Positions 26,906 to 35,222 of a stretch of 64,000 nucleotides of DNA are shown here, one piece after another. The DNA comes from Shewanella fidelis ATCC BAA-318 (lineage in GTDB: Bacteria; Pseudomonadota; Gammaproteobacteria; Enterobacterales; Shewanellaceae). Below the pieces are notes generated by a model. The model saw nothing but the letters and a program-made list of their open reading frames with translations, did no database searches and was not told the DNA's origin. The stretch covers positions 346,885 to 410,884 of the forward strand of contig NZ_JADX01000004.1 of the NCBI RefSeq assembly GCF_000518605.1, written 5' to 3'. Position 1 is the first letter of the stretch. Each line of letters opens with the position of its first letter. A program made the position numbers and the translations under genes.

Positions 26906-27655
26906 ATGTGGATAGAAGGTAAGGTTTTATCTCGGCAGGATTGGAGTGACAAGCTGTTTTCACTCAGAATACAGGCAGATATCGGCGACTTTACAGCAGG
27001 TCAGTTTATTAAACTTAGCCAAGTGATTGATGATAAAAGAGTCGGTCGTGCTTATTCTTTGGTTAACCCCCCTGGTACCGATTACATTGAGGTTTTGGCG
27101 GTAGCAGTCAATGACGGCCAATTGTCTCCTAATCTTCAGGCATTAGAAGTCGGCGATAGTATTGATGTTGCAACAAAGGCGACGGGCTTTATGACTCTCG
27201 ATGAGTTACCTACCGGGGAGCATCAAGGTAAACACCTTTGGTTTATTGCTACGGGTACCGCTGTGGGGCCATTTATTTCTATGATGGCAACAGCTGAGCC
27301 TTGGCAAACCTACGAAAAAGTCGTGTTGGTATATGGTGTTCGTCAAGTCGAAGATCTGGCTTACCTTGAGCTACTTAAGCAGTTTGAATCCAATTATCCA
27401 CAGCAGTTTAAATTGGTACTTTCAGTCACCAGAGAACCCTTGGCAGAGGCATTCAAATTAAGGATCCCCCAATTAGTCTTAAATGGTGAATTAGAATCTT
27501 TTGTTGGTTTTAATATCAATCCTAAAGACTCTCAAGTGATGCTTTGTGGTAATCCAGAGATGATTACAGATATGCAAAAGATTTTAACTGACAAAGGATT
27601 AGTGAAGAACTTGCGCCGAGCACCTGGTCAAGTCACTGTTGAAAAGTATTGGTAA
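26906..27655 (+). CDS. fpr: ferredoxin/flavodoxin-NADP+ reductase
   Basis: 249 residues from ATG 26906 (AGGGAG ribosome-binding site); an in-frame start at 26858 would add 16 non-family residues. FAD domain: GQFIKLSQ, then RAYSLVNPPG (FAD-binding RxYS). NADPH domain: IATGTAVGPFISMM, VYGVRQVEDLAYL and the C-terminal VEKYW expected of the subclass of bacterial Fpr. It moves electrons between NADPH and ferredoxin or flavodoxin, feeding oxidative-stress and Fe-S repair routes. 18 bases separate it from the downstream GST-like gene, so the two are probably co-transcribed. Confidence 0.88.
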   Translation: MWIEGKVLSRQDWSDKLFSLRIQADIGDFTAGQFIKLSQVIDDKRVGRAYSLVNPPGTDYIEVLAVAVNDGQLSPNLQALEVGDSIDVATKATGFMTLDELPTGEHQGKHLWFIATGTAVGPFISMMATAEPWQTYEKVVLVYGVRQVEDLAYLELLKQFESNYPQQFKLVLSVTREPLAEAFKLRIPQLVLNGELESFVGFNINPKDSQVMLCGNPEMITDMQKILTDKGLVKNLRRAPGQVTVEKYW

Positions 27656-27673
27656 ATAACGGAATACATAGCC

Positions 27674-28270
27674 ATGAAACTATTTTACTCAGATGCATCC
27701 CCCTATGCCCGCTGTGTGCGTGTTTTACTTCACTATTATAGTGTTTCAGACGTAACTGAAGTGATTATTGATCCCTTTGCGAATAATGCAGAGTTTCTAC
27801 GTTGTAATCCGCTAGCAAAAGTACCTTGCTTAAGTTTAAACGATGGCTCGTCCCTGTATGACAGTGAAGTTATCATGAGGTTTATTGACGCTAAGTACGG
27901 CGACAGTCAATTATTCGGTGGCCAATATAACGACTGGGCTAATCAATGCCACTTCTCGTTATTAAAAGGCATGCTTGATAGTGCGGTAGCGCTAAGGCAA
28001 GAACAGTTGCGCGAGCAAGAAGGTTTGCGTTCCGACTTTTGGGCGGCAAGGTTTGAGCAGGCATTGCTGCGAGGCTTACAGCAAGTAGAGCAGCTGGGTC
28101 TTGTGCATTATCAAGAGTTAACAGCGCAAAAAGTGATGTTAGTTTGCTTACTTGATTACCTTGATTTTCGCCATCCACAATTACTATGGCGTAAGGTCGT
28201 CCCAAGCTTATCTGTATGGCATGCCGACGCTGCAAAATCGACTATATTCAAAACGACACAACCACAATAA
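27674..28270 (+). CDS. glutathione S-transferase family protein
   Basis: 198 residues. The thioredoxin-like N-terminal domain (1-80) has the YARCVRVLLHYY segment in place of the usual Ser/Cys active-site motif, then KVPCLSL with the cis-Pro, and DSEVIMRFID for glutathione binding. The C-terminal domain is helical. The sequence fits a small GST; the reaction is unknown. It is directly downstream of fpr, which suggests a redox or detoxification role for the pair. Start ATG 27674. Confidence 0.8.
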   Translation: MKLFYSDASPYARCVRVLLHYYSVSDVTEVIIDPFANNAEFLRCNPLAKVPCLSLNDGSSLYDSEVIMRFIDAKYGDSQLFGGQYNDWANQCHFSLLKGMLDSAVALRQEQLREQEGLRSDFWAARFEQALLRGLQQVEQLGLVHYQELTAQKVMLVCLLDYLDFRHPQLLWRKVVPSLSVWHADAAKSTIFKTTQPQ

Positions 28271-28405
28271 CGTGATTTAGGTGAGTTACAGTTAAAATTG
28301 ATATAAGTTAAGCATTTGCTGATGTATTTGTGGTGTTTATATAAGTGTTAAAAATGTGATAAATACTTGCTGTTAGCTTAGCTTTTGATTACCATTTCTG
28401 CGATT

Positions 28406-28424
28406 GAGAATTATTATCAGTATC
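28406..28424. promoter_or_regulatory. Fur box upstream of fbpA
   Basis: GAGAATTATTATCAGTATC matches the 19-base Fur consensus GATAATGATAATCATTATC at 15 of 19 positions. It lies 39 bases ahead of the fbpA start. Iron-replete Fur would repress the importer here. A match by eye, not scored against a matrix. Confidence 0.75.
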
Positions 28425-28462
28425 CACTGTGATGCAGCGAACGATTTTTGAGGGAGAAACGT

Positions 28463-29470
28463 ATGAAAATGGTAAAAAGTTTGGCAGTTATCGGGCTTGC
28501 ATGCTTTGCGTCGATGGCCAATGCGGCTGAAAACTTAACTGTATACTCTTATCGACAAGCTTTTCTGATCGATCCTATCTTAGCTGATTTCACAAAAGAA
28601 ACCGGCATCAAAGTCGATGTTGTATTTTCTAAAAAAGGCATTGCTGAACGTATGATGCGTGAAGGCAGACTGTCAAAGGCCGACGTTGTACTCACTTCTG
28701 ATTTTTACCGTTTAATGGAACTTGCTGAAAAAGATCTTGTGACCCCAGTTAAGAGTGAAACGTTACAGCAAAATATTCCTGCTAAATACCGTTCGCCTGA
28801 CGATGAATGGTATGCGCTGACAATGCGTGTTCGTAATATTTACTCATCTAAAGAGCGTTTAGGTAAGCTTGATATTAATTATGAAGACTTAGCCGACCCT
28901 AAATACAAAGGCAAAATCTGTACTCGCAGTGGTAAGCATCCTTACAATGTTTCACTTGTTGCTTCTATGATTGCGCATCACGGTGAACAAGAAACTAAAA
29001 CTTGGTTACAAGGGTGGAAAGCTAATTTAGCCAGAAAACCACAGGGTAATGATAGAGCTCAAGTAAAAGCGGTAAGCGAAGGTCTTTGTGATTTAGCCAT
29101 TGGTAACAGTTACTACCTTGGGAAAATGCTACAAGATCCTAAGCAGCAAGCGTGGGCAGATGCGATAGAAATCAACTTCCCAAATCAAGATAACCGTGGC
29201 TCGCATATCAATGTGTCTGGCATGGCAATGGCAAAATATTCTAAAAACCAAGACGCTGCGTTGCAGTTGATGGAGTATTTATCGGGAGATAAGGCGCAGC
29301 AAACTTATGCCGAAGTGAACTTTGAATATCCGGTTAAGGCAGATGTTGCACCTTCTAAGCTAGTTGCTTCTTGGGGCGAGTTTAAAGCTGATGATCTACC
29401 GATATACAAGCTTGCTGAATATCACAACGCAGCGATTAAATTACTCGATGAAGTTAAATTTGATCTGTAA
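28463..29470 (+). CDS. fbpA: ferric iron ABC transporter, periplasmic binding protein
   Basis: 335 residues from ATG 28463 (AGGGAG ribosome-binding site). The signal peptide is MKMVKSLAVIGLACFASMANA. It is a class 1 periplasmic binding protein of the FbpA/FutA type: NLTVYSYRQ at the N-terminus, and GNSYYLGKML carrying the tandem tyrosines that coordinate Fe(III), plus INVSGMAMAKYSKN. It binds Fe3+ and delivers it to FbpBC. It is the first gene of fbpABC; a strong hairpin and 180 bases separate it from fbpB, which fits the excess of binding protein over permease. Confidence 0.93.
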   Translation: MKMVKSLAVIGLACFASMANAAENLTVYSYRQAFLIDPILADFTKETGIKVDVVFSKKGIAERMMREGRLSKADVVLTSDFYRLMELAEKDLVTPVKSETLQQNIPAKYRSPDDEWYALTMRVRNIYSSKERLGKLDINYEDLADPKYKGKICTRSGKHPYNVSLVASMIAHHGEQETKTWLQGWKANLARKPQGNDRAQVKAVSEGLCDLAIGNSYYLGKMLQDPKQQAWADAIEINFPNQDNRGSHINVSGMAMAKYSKNQDAALQLMEYLSGDKAQQTYAEVNFEYPVKADVAPSKLVASWGEFKADDLPIYKLAEYHNAAIKLLDEVKFDL

Positions 29471-29567
29471 CTTAGTGATAAAGATGTTTAAGGTTGGGCT
29501 AACGTATCCAACGTAAACTAAGGCAAACAGGCTTAGAGTTAGTGATTATAGCCAGTGAATAACATTG

Positions 29568-29608
29568 AACCTATCTTATGCTTATTGCAATAAGATAGGT
29601 TTTCTTGT
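29568..29608 (+). terminator. intercistronic hairpin between fbpA and fbpB
   Basis: AACCTATCTTAT/ATAAGATAGGTT, a perfect 12-bp stem with a 10-base loop, followed by TTTCTTGTTT. It probably ends most fbpA transcripts or protects their 3' ends, leaving only some readthrough into fbpBC. Confidence 0.8.
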
Positions 29609-29650
29609 TTCTAACAATGGTTCTTTTTTATCAAATAGGTAGTCAAGATT

Positions 29651-31282
29651 ATGGTTCTAGGCTTAGCCAAAGGCTGGTCTGTTACGAGTTATGCGTTAGC
29701 ATTGCTAATTTTTATGCCAATAATTGCACTTATTGGTCAGTCATTTCTGCCTGATGAAGACGTGTTTCTACACCTTGCTAATACCGTTTTATCGACCTAT
29801 ATAAGCAATAGTTTATGGTTAATGTTTTGGGTGGTGTTAGGCTCGTTAGTTATTGCTATTCCAGCAGCTTGGTTAGTGGCCAAGTGTCATTTCCCTGGGC
29901 GACGTATATTCCAATGGGCATTGCTGTTGCCGCTCGCCATGCCCGCATATGTTGTGGCCTATGTGTATACCGATCTGCTTGATTATGCTGGGCCTATTCA
30001 AGGCAGTTTGCGTAGCTTTTTTGGTTGGCAGTCGCCGCAGGATTATTTTTTTCCAGAGGTACGTTCGTTAGGTGGTGCAGCTATTATGCTGGCGCTAGTG
30101 TTGTTTCCTTATATTTATTTGCTAGCAAGAACCGCCTTTATGGAGCAGTCAGCGAGCTTAAGCCAAGCGAGCCGGGTTATGGGCTGTGGTCCTTGGAAGA
30201 GCTTTTGGAGATTAAGTTTACCCATGGCAAGGCCTGCATTTGCCGTGGGGGCTGCATTAGTTGCAATGGAAACCGCTGCTGATTTTGCCACGGTTAGCTA
30301 TTTTGCTGTGCCAACCTTAACGACTGCGGTTTACGATACTTGGTTTGAATATGGCAGTCTTGCTACGGCTGCAAAGCTATCTACCATTATGCTGCTCGTG
30401 ATTTTTGCCATGGTTGGTTTTGAGCGTTTTGCCCGCCGTAAACAAAAATTATTTCAGAAACAATCAAGTCCAGGTGAGCTAGATATTTATCATTTAAGTG
30501 GTATTAAGGCTGGGCTGGCATTTAGTTATTGCAGTACTTTGCTGTTCCTAGCGTTTTTATTACCTTTTATGATTTTAATGCAATATGCCTACTATTACTT
30601 TGCCCAGAGCTGGAATGCAGAGTTTTTTGAGTACAGCTTTAATAGCTTATGGATAGCTATGTTAGCGAGTGTTATCTGTGTAGCTATTGGTGTTTTGCTC
30701 ATGTTCATTCGTCGTATTAGTCCACGCCGTGCAGATATGTTGCCGTCTCGATTGGCATCGACTGGTTATGCATTACCAGGCACAGTGCTAGCGATAGGCA
30801 TTTTAGTACCATTTACGCAGTTTGATTTCGCGATTAATGATATGGCTCAGTTTTTTGGGTTTGAAGAGCCGGGGTTAATATTTACAGGTAGCACTTTTAT
30901 CATAGTGTGTGCTTTTTGCATTCGCTTTGCAGCTATTGCTATAGGCAGTATAGAAAATAGTTATAAACGTATTTCTCCTTCGCTTGATATGGCGGGCATA
31001 ACCATGGGGTTGAAGCCGTCAGGTTTGCTGCGTTTAGTGCATATACCTTTACTCAGAAAAGGGATATTTGCAGGTTTGTTGTTGGTTTTTATCGAGTGCA
31101 TGAAAGAGCTACCGGCAGCCTTATTACTTAGACCAATTGGATTTGAAAACTTAGCGACATATGTATTTCAATTCGTGTCAGATGAGCAATTGGAGCAAGG
31201 TGCTTTAGCTGCAATTGTGATTGTATTAGTGGGCTTAATACCACTCATTTACCTAAACCGTTCCTTGGAGCAAGATAATTAA
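29651..31282 (+). CDS. fbpB: ferric iron ABC transporter, permease
   Basis: 543 residues, with two tandem permease units each carrying the EAA-like loop: about 170-195 (SASLSQASRVMGCGPWKSFWRL) and the C-terminal copy (SPSLDMAGITMGLKPSGLLRL). About twelve transmembrane helices. It forms the whole channel of the Fe3+ importer as a fused dimer, typical of FbpB. It is 1 base before fbpC (stop 31282, start 31284), so translation is tightly coupled. Confidence 0.92.
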   Translation: MVLGLAKGWSVTSYALALLIFMPIIALIGQSFLPDEDVFLHLANTVLSTYISNSLWLMFWVVLGSLVIAIPAAWLVAKCHFPGRRIFQWALLLPLAMPAYVVAYVYTDLLDYAGPIQGSLRSFFGWQSPQDYFFPEVRSLGGAAIMLALVLFPYIYLLARTAFMEQSASLSQASRVMGCGPWKSFWRLSLPMARPAFAVGAALVAMETAADFATVSYFAVPTLTTAVYDTWFEYGSLATAAKLSTIMLLVIFAMVGFERFARRKQKLFQKQSSPGELDIYHLSGIKAGLAFSYCSTLLFLAFLLPFMILMQYAYYYFAQSWNAEFFEYSFNSLWIAMLASVICVAIGVLLMFIRRISPRRADMLPSRLASTGYALPGTVLAIGILVPFTQFDFAINDMAQFFGFEEPGLIFTGSTFIIVCAFCIRFAAIAIGSIENSYKRISPSLDMAGITMGLKPSGLLRLVHIPLLRKGIFAGLLLVFIECMKELPAALLLRPIGFENLATYVFQFVSDEQLEQGALAAIVIVLVGLIPLIYLNRSLEQDN

Positions 31283-31283
31283 T

Positions 31284-32315
31284 ATGGCGACGTTAGCAAT
31301 ACAACAAGTAGTGAGTGACTACCAAGGGCAGGTGATTTTAAAAGGCTTAGATCTGACAGTTGAAAAAGGCGAGATAGTCGCGTTATTAGGTCCAAGCGGT
31401 TGTGGTAAAACAACCCTATTGCGGGCAATTGCTGGCTTACAGGCTATCAGTCAGGGCTCTATTACTATCAATGGCAGAGTGGTTGCTGATCAGCAGCATT
31501 TTATTGCCAGTGAGCAGCGTGGCGTAGGAATGATTTTTCAAGATTATGCGCTATTTCCTCATCTTACCGTTGCCGATAATATTTTGTTTGGTGTCCAAAC
31601 TCGCAACAAAAAACTACGCAAAGCTCGATTAGAAGAGATGTTGGCATTAGTTAAGCTGGAGGGGTTGGCTAAGCGCTACCCTCATGAACTATCGGGCGGT
31701 CAACAGCAAAGAGTTTCAATAGCCAGAGCATTAGCTTACGAGCCTGAAGTATTGCTACTGGATGAGCCATTTTCTAATATCGATGCAAAAGTGCGTAAAG
31801 AGATGATGTTGGAGATCCGCGACATTCTCAAAAAGCATAATGTTAGCGCAGTATTTGTTACTCATAGTAAGGACGAAGCGTTTGTCTTTGCAGATAAACT
31901 TGCTCTATTTAACGAAGGTCGCATCGTGCAGTGTGGAGATGCTGAAAACCTCTATTCAATGCCATCAGATAGGTATGTTGCAGAGTTTTTAGGTACGGCT
32001 AATTATCTTAGTGCAGAGTTGATAGACAGTTACCACGTAAATACCTTAATCGGCACCATTAGAAGTAATGAGCCGTTGGAGCTGGCTGTCGATGGTAAGG
32101 CTGAGTTAATGTTGAGGCCGCAACATATTCACTTAACAAGCGACACTGCAGGCGTTGGAGAAGTCTTAGAGCGTCGATTTTTAGGAAATATTTGTCAATA
32201 TTTGGTTAAGGTGGAACAAACTCAATTGGAAGTGCATAGCACTAATCTAGAGTTGGCTGTCGGACAGAAAGTTGACATTAGTTATCAGAATCACAATTTA
32301 GTCTTACTAAGTTAA
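31284..32315 (+). CDS. fbpC: ferric iron ABC transporter, ATPase
   Basis: 343 residues. An ATPase domain with Walker A GPSGCGKTT, Q-loop MIFQDYALFPHLT, signature LSGGQQQR and Walker B VLLLDEPFSNIDAKVR. The C-terminal region (about 240-343) is a TOBE-like regulatory domain. It energises the FbpB channel. The start ATG directly follows the fbpB stop. No terminator was found between it and the DyP peroxidase 295 bases on. Confidence 0.93.
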   Translation: MATLAIQQVVSDYQGQVILKGLDLTVEKGEIVALLGPSGCGKTTLLRAIAGLQAISQGSITINGRVVADQQHFIASEQRGVGMIFQDYALFPHLTVADNILFGVQTRNKKLRKARLEEMLALVKLEGLAKRYPHELSGGQQQRVSIARALAYEPEVLLLDEPFSNIDAKVRKEMMLEIRDILKKHNVSAVFVTHSKDEAFVFADKLALFNEGRIVQCGDAENLYSMPSDRYVAEFLGTANYLSAELIDSYHVNTLIGTIRSNEPLELAVDGKAELMLRPQHIHLTSDTAGVGEVLERRFLGNICQYLVKVEQTQLEVHSTNLELAVGQKVDISYQNHNLVLLS

Positions 32316-32536
32316 GATATAGCAAGCTAGTTAAGCTTAGGTTTAGCTTGGCTATATTAAGCTATTAGTGTTGTCATAAGCGGGGGGATTTTCTACTGTC
32401 TATAAGCATACGGATAGTGTCTTTGAAGATTTTATGATGCACAATGCATTTTTTCTGAGATACAGATCGATTTTTGCTTGGGGCAAATCTGCGTGACAAC
32501 CAACATTTTTGTTTTAATTCTAGTTATTGTGCGTCA

Positions 32537-32555
32537 GTTAATGATATTAATGACT
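32537..32555. promoter_or_regulatory. weak Fur-like site upstream of the DyP peroxidase
   Basis: GTTAATGATATTAATGACT matches the 19-base Fur consensus at about 13 of 19 positions, with the left ten bases nearly perfect. It lies 56 bases ahead of the peroxidase start. Suggestive only, but the iron importer is next door. Confidence 0.3.
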
Positions 32556-32610
32556 AAAGTTGTACATAATGTTGCCGAAATTAAATTCAGCAAAAGGGTT
32601 ACTTAAAATA

Positions 32611-33543
32611 ATGGATAGTCAGGTTATGCCGCGTGAACAACTTGGAGTATGTGCTGAAGGGAACTTGCACAGTGTCTATTTAATGTTTAATGCTAATGAA
32701 GCTGTTGAGTCTGAGATGCGTCCTTGTGTGGCGAATGTTGCTCAATACATCTATGAATTGGCAGATCAATATTCTGATAGTGCATTTAATGGTTTTGTAG
32801 CTATTGGTGCCAATTATTGGGACACACTATATCCAAATGCTCGACCTGAGCAGCTGAAACCTTTCCCTGCTATGAATAAGGGAACTCGTGAGGCTCCGGC
32901 AATCGAATACGATTTATTCGTACATATCCGTTGTGACCGATTTGATATTCTGCATCTGGTGGCGAATGAAGTTAATCAGATGTTTGAAGGCTTAGTTGAA
33001 TTAATTGATGAAGAGCGCGGCTTTAGATTTATGGATGCTCGTGATCTAACTGGCTTTGTTGATGGTACAGAAAACCCTAAAGGTCGTAGCCGTCAAGAGG
33101 TGGCACTGGTTGGTGAAGAAGATGGCACCTTTAAAGGTGGCAGCTATATTCATGTGCAAAAATTTGCTCATAACCTAAGTAAGTGGAATCGTCTTCCTGT
33201 GAAAAAACAAGAAGATGTGATTGGTCGAACTAAGGTTGACAATATTGAATATGCTTCTGCAGATAAACCGTTAACAAGTCACATTAAACGTGTGAACCTT
33301 AAAGATAGTGAAGGTAAGTCGATGGAGATCTTGAGACAGAGCATGCCTTACGGTTCGGTTAAAGAGCAGGGCTTAATGTTTATCTCTACTTGTCGTAACT
33401 CTGTCAACTTTGAAAAGATGCTAGAAAGCATGGTCTATGGCGATGCAGAAGGTAACCACGATCATTTAATGCATTTCACACAAGCATTAACAGGTTCTTC
33501 TTTCTTTGCGCCATCACTAGATTTTATGATCGCTGCTGAATAA
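32611..33543 (+). CDS. DyP-type heme peroxidase (TyrA-like)
   Basis: 310 residues from ATG 32611 (MDSQVMPREQLG...). This start matches the N-terminus I recall for the S. oneidensis TyrA/DyP protein; in-frame starts at 32560 and 32569 add unrelated residues. The diagnostic GFVDGTENP motif (GXXDG, catalytic Asp) is present, with the downstream heme-ligand His region (GSYIHVQKFAHNLS) and the distal Arg (HIKRVNL). It oxidises substrates with H2O2. No signal peptide, so cytoplasmic or encapsulated. It sits 295 bases after fbpC and ends at a bidirectional terminator. Confidence 0.9.
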   Translation: MDSQVMPREQLGVCAEGNLHSVYLMFNANEAVESEMRPCVANVAQYIYELADQYSDSAFNGFVAIGANYWDTLYPNARPEQLKPFPAMNKGTREAPAIEYDLFVHIRCDRFDILHLVANEVNQMFEGLVELIDEERGFRFMDARDLTGFVDGTENPKGRSRQEVALVGEEDGTFKGGSYIHVQKFAHNLSKWNRLPVKKQEDVIGRTKVDNIEYASADKPLTSHIKRVNLKDSEGKSMEILRQSMPYGSVKEQGLMFISTCRNSVNFEKMLESMVYGDAEGNHDHLMHFTQALTGSSFFAPSLDFMIAAE

Positions 33544-33566
33544 TATTTAACAGTTAATCACTCAAA

Positions 33567-33597
33567 TAAAAAAACGCACTTAGGTGCGTTTTTTATT
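33567..33597. terminator. bidirectional terminator between DyP peroxidase and cupin genes
   Basis: The stem AAAAAACGCAC/GTGCGTTTTTT with a TTAG loop. A/T tracts on both sides suit termination in either direction; the convergent cupin gene ends at 33601. Confidence 0.9.
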
Positions 33598-33600
33598 AAG

Positions 33601-34068
33601 TTAGTTCGAGGTCTCGTCTTTATCCCAATAATTAGTCGGCCTACGGGCGTAGATCTCATTAACTGATTTGACTAGCACTTTATTATTTTCGGGATAAACA
33701 ACGACGTCGTGAATATCTCTATTACCAACGACAATAAAGATGAAGTCGCTATCGCTATGGTTAAATAGCTTATGGGCGATACCGGTATCAGCGTTAAAAC
33801 AGACATATTGACCTTGACTAAATGGGTGGGGTTCACCGTCAATATACAAAGTCGCTTCGCCTTGCATTGCGTAAATATGTTCTTCTTCTTTGGTATGGTA
33901 GTGTGCAACAGCAGAGGCTTTTCCGGGCGGTAAGCGCTCCATAGTTACCCCAATCTTTTCGCCGCCAGCCATGTCCCCAAGGTGCTTTTGATCGCTAGCG
34001 TACTCATCTTCATGCTGCCATGACTCCCAGCATAGATCATTGATATTTATTATTTTACTCTTATGCAT
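33601..34068 (-). CDS. cupin domain protein
   Basis: 155 residues with one cupin beta barrel. Motif 1 is H56-Y-H58...E62 (AHYHTKEEEHIY), and motif 2 ends at His99 (TGIAHKLFNHS), so a divalent metal site of the His-His-Glu-His kind is complete. Such proteins may bind sugars or small acids or act as isomerases or dioxygenases; the sequence does not decide. Cytoplasmic. Convergent with the DyP peroxidase gene. The upstream region contains an inverted-repeat pair (see 34086-34164). Confidence 0.75.
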   Translation of the reverse strand: MHKSKIININDLCWESWQHEDEYASDQKHLGDMAGGEKIGVTMERLPPGKASAVAHYHTKEEEHIYAMQGEATLYIDGEPHPFSQGQYVCFNADTGIAHKLFNHSDSDFIFIVVGNRDIHDVVVYPENNKVLVKSVNEIYARRPTNYWDKDETSN

Positions 34069-34085
34069 TAGTTACCCTCAGCCTA

Positions 34086-34164
34086 CAAAACTGTCATAAA
34101 TGATTATAACGACAATTGTTCAATTGAGAATACATGATTCAATATATTGTATAAAACAGTTTTG
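34086..34164. promoter_or_regulatory. widely spaced inverted repeat upstream of the cupin gene
   Basis: CAAAACTGT (34086-34094) and its exact reverse complement ACAGTTTTG (34156-34164) flank 61 AT-rich bases just upstream of the cupin start. Could be paired operators or a chance palindrome. Confidence 0.3.
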
Positions 34165-34302
34165 ACGTGGACTCGAATAAGTGGGGAAGAGTTGAGTTTA
34201 GTGCTATACAGTCGGGTTAGTGCTTATTGAAAATGATATAGCTGGTTTTCGTGAGCTAAGGCGAGGGCTATGTGCGTTAATGTGTTCGATTAAGGCCTTA
34301 GA

Positions 34303-34343
34303 ATAAAACTTAATGCCATACACATTTGTATGGCATTAAGTTT
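34303..34343 (-). terminator. terminator after argR
   Basis: A perfect 16-bp stem, AAACTTAATGCCATAC (34306-34321) and its complement (34328-34343), with a 6-base loop. On the minus strand TTTTATT follows. It lies 58 bases beyond the argR stop. Confidence 0.85.
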
Positions 34344-34400
34344 ATCGAATTTTAGCTTTTAAGCGTCAATGCTGTCAGCAAATTTTGACAGTCTGTGGTA

Positions 34401-34871
34401 TTAATCTGCGTAATTAAACAGAGACTTGACGGTTTCTAGTGTATCTTCAACATTGTGAATACTAGATGGACAGATAAAGATAGTATCGTCACCAGCAATA
34501 GTGCCTAAGATCCCTTCAGGTTTACCTATTGAATCTAAAAGTCGCGCAATTAGCTGTGCAGCACCTGGACTAGTTCTAACTACGATCATAGCTTGGTTAT
34601 GGTCAACGTCTAAAACTAGATTTTTTAATGGACTTCCTGCCGTCGGTACGCCGAGCTCTGCAGGTAAACAGTACACCATCTCTTGCTTAGCATTACGGGT
34701 TCTTACCGCACCAAACTTGCTTAGCATACGCGAGACTTTAGACTGGTTAATATTGCTAAAGCCTTCAGCTTGTAAGGCTGTAACAATTTCACTCTGAGAG
34801 CCAAATCGCTCCTCTTTTAAAATTGATTTAAAGGTTTTGACTAAATCATCTTGGCTTTTACTTGCTTGCAT
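34401..34871 (-). CDS. argR: arginine repressor ArgR
   Basis: 156 residues, the length of E. coli ArgR. An N-terminal winged helix ([20 protein letters not shown] with the recognition helix [20 protein letters not shown]) and a C-terminal arginine-binding hexamerisation domain ([24 protein letters not shown]). With L-arginine it represses arginine biosynthesis by binding ARG boxes. It is divergent from mdh, a conserved linkage. ARG-box-like sequences lie in the shared intergenic region, so autoregulation is likely. Confidence 0.95.
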   Translation of the reverse strand: MQASKSQDDLVKTFKSILKEERFGSQSEIVTALQAEGFSNINQSKVSRMLSKFGAVRTRNAKQEMVYCLPAELGVPTAGSPLKNLVLDVDHNQAMIVVRTSPGAAQLIARLLDSIGKPEGILGTIAGDDTIFICPSSIHNVEDTLETVKSLFNYAD

Positions 34872-34950
34872 ATTTTTTTATTCTTTATTCAATAAGATCT
34901 GCCTCATGATGATTATTTTGGCAATTTTTGTCAAATAATATTCGTTTTGA

Positions 34951-34964
34951 TGAATAAAAATTCA
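34951..34964. promoter_or_regulatory. ARG box in the argR-mdh intergenic region
   Basis: TGAATAAAAATTCA fits the ArgR half-site consensus (WNTGAATWWWWATTCANW) perfectly in its 14-base core. A degenerate partner, TCAAATAATATTCG, lies just upstream at 34931-34944. It is 80 bases upstream of the argR start and also within the mdh promoter region. Confidence 0.75.
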
Positions 34965-35000
34965 CTGATAGCAGTCATGGACGTTAAGGATATATTTCAG

Positions 35001-35018
35001 TTAGAATGATTATTCTAA
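35001..35018. promoter_or_regulatory. ARG-box-like palindrome
   Basis: TTAGAATGATTATTCTAA is a perfect 7-4-7 palindrome sharing the GAAT-N4-ATTC core of ARG boxes, 37 bases from the exact box at 34951. Probably a second ArgR site, although TGAAT has become AGAAT. Confidence 0.5.
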
Positions 35019-35222
35019 TTTTTAATTTGCTAATCCATCTTACTAACCCGCTTCAAAGCCCGATTCCCACAAGCTTTTTGAGTAACCCCTTTTATATTAG
35101 CGTTCTAGATTATGCAGAACACGACTAAGGGATAATTGAAATTTAATTGTGAATCCAGTACTGTTGCCGCATCAAGAAAATGGATCTAAATCACAAAAAT
35201 CCGAGAATTAACGGAGATAACT

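Larger units (their letters stand above)
34069..34400. other. intergenic region between cupin and argR genes
   Basis: 332 bases with no gene. It contains the inverted-repeat pair at 34086-34164 and the argR terminator hairpin at 34303-34343. The central part (34165-34302) shows nothing I recognise. Confidence 0.3.
34872..35222. other. argR-mdh divergent intergenic region
   Basis: 351 bases between divergent starts. It carries the ARG-box-like elements listed separately and no gene. AT-rich in the half near argR. Confidence 0.4.
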
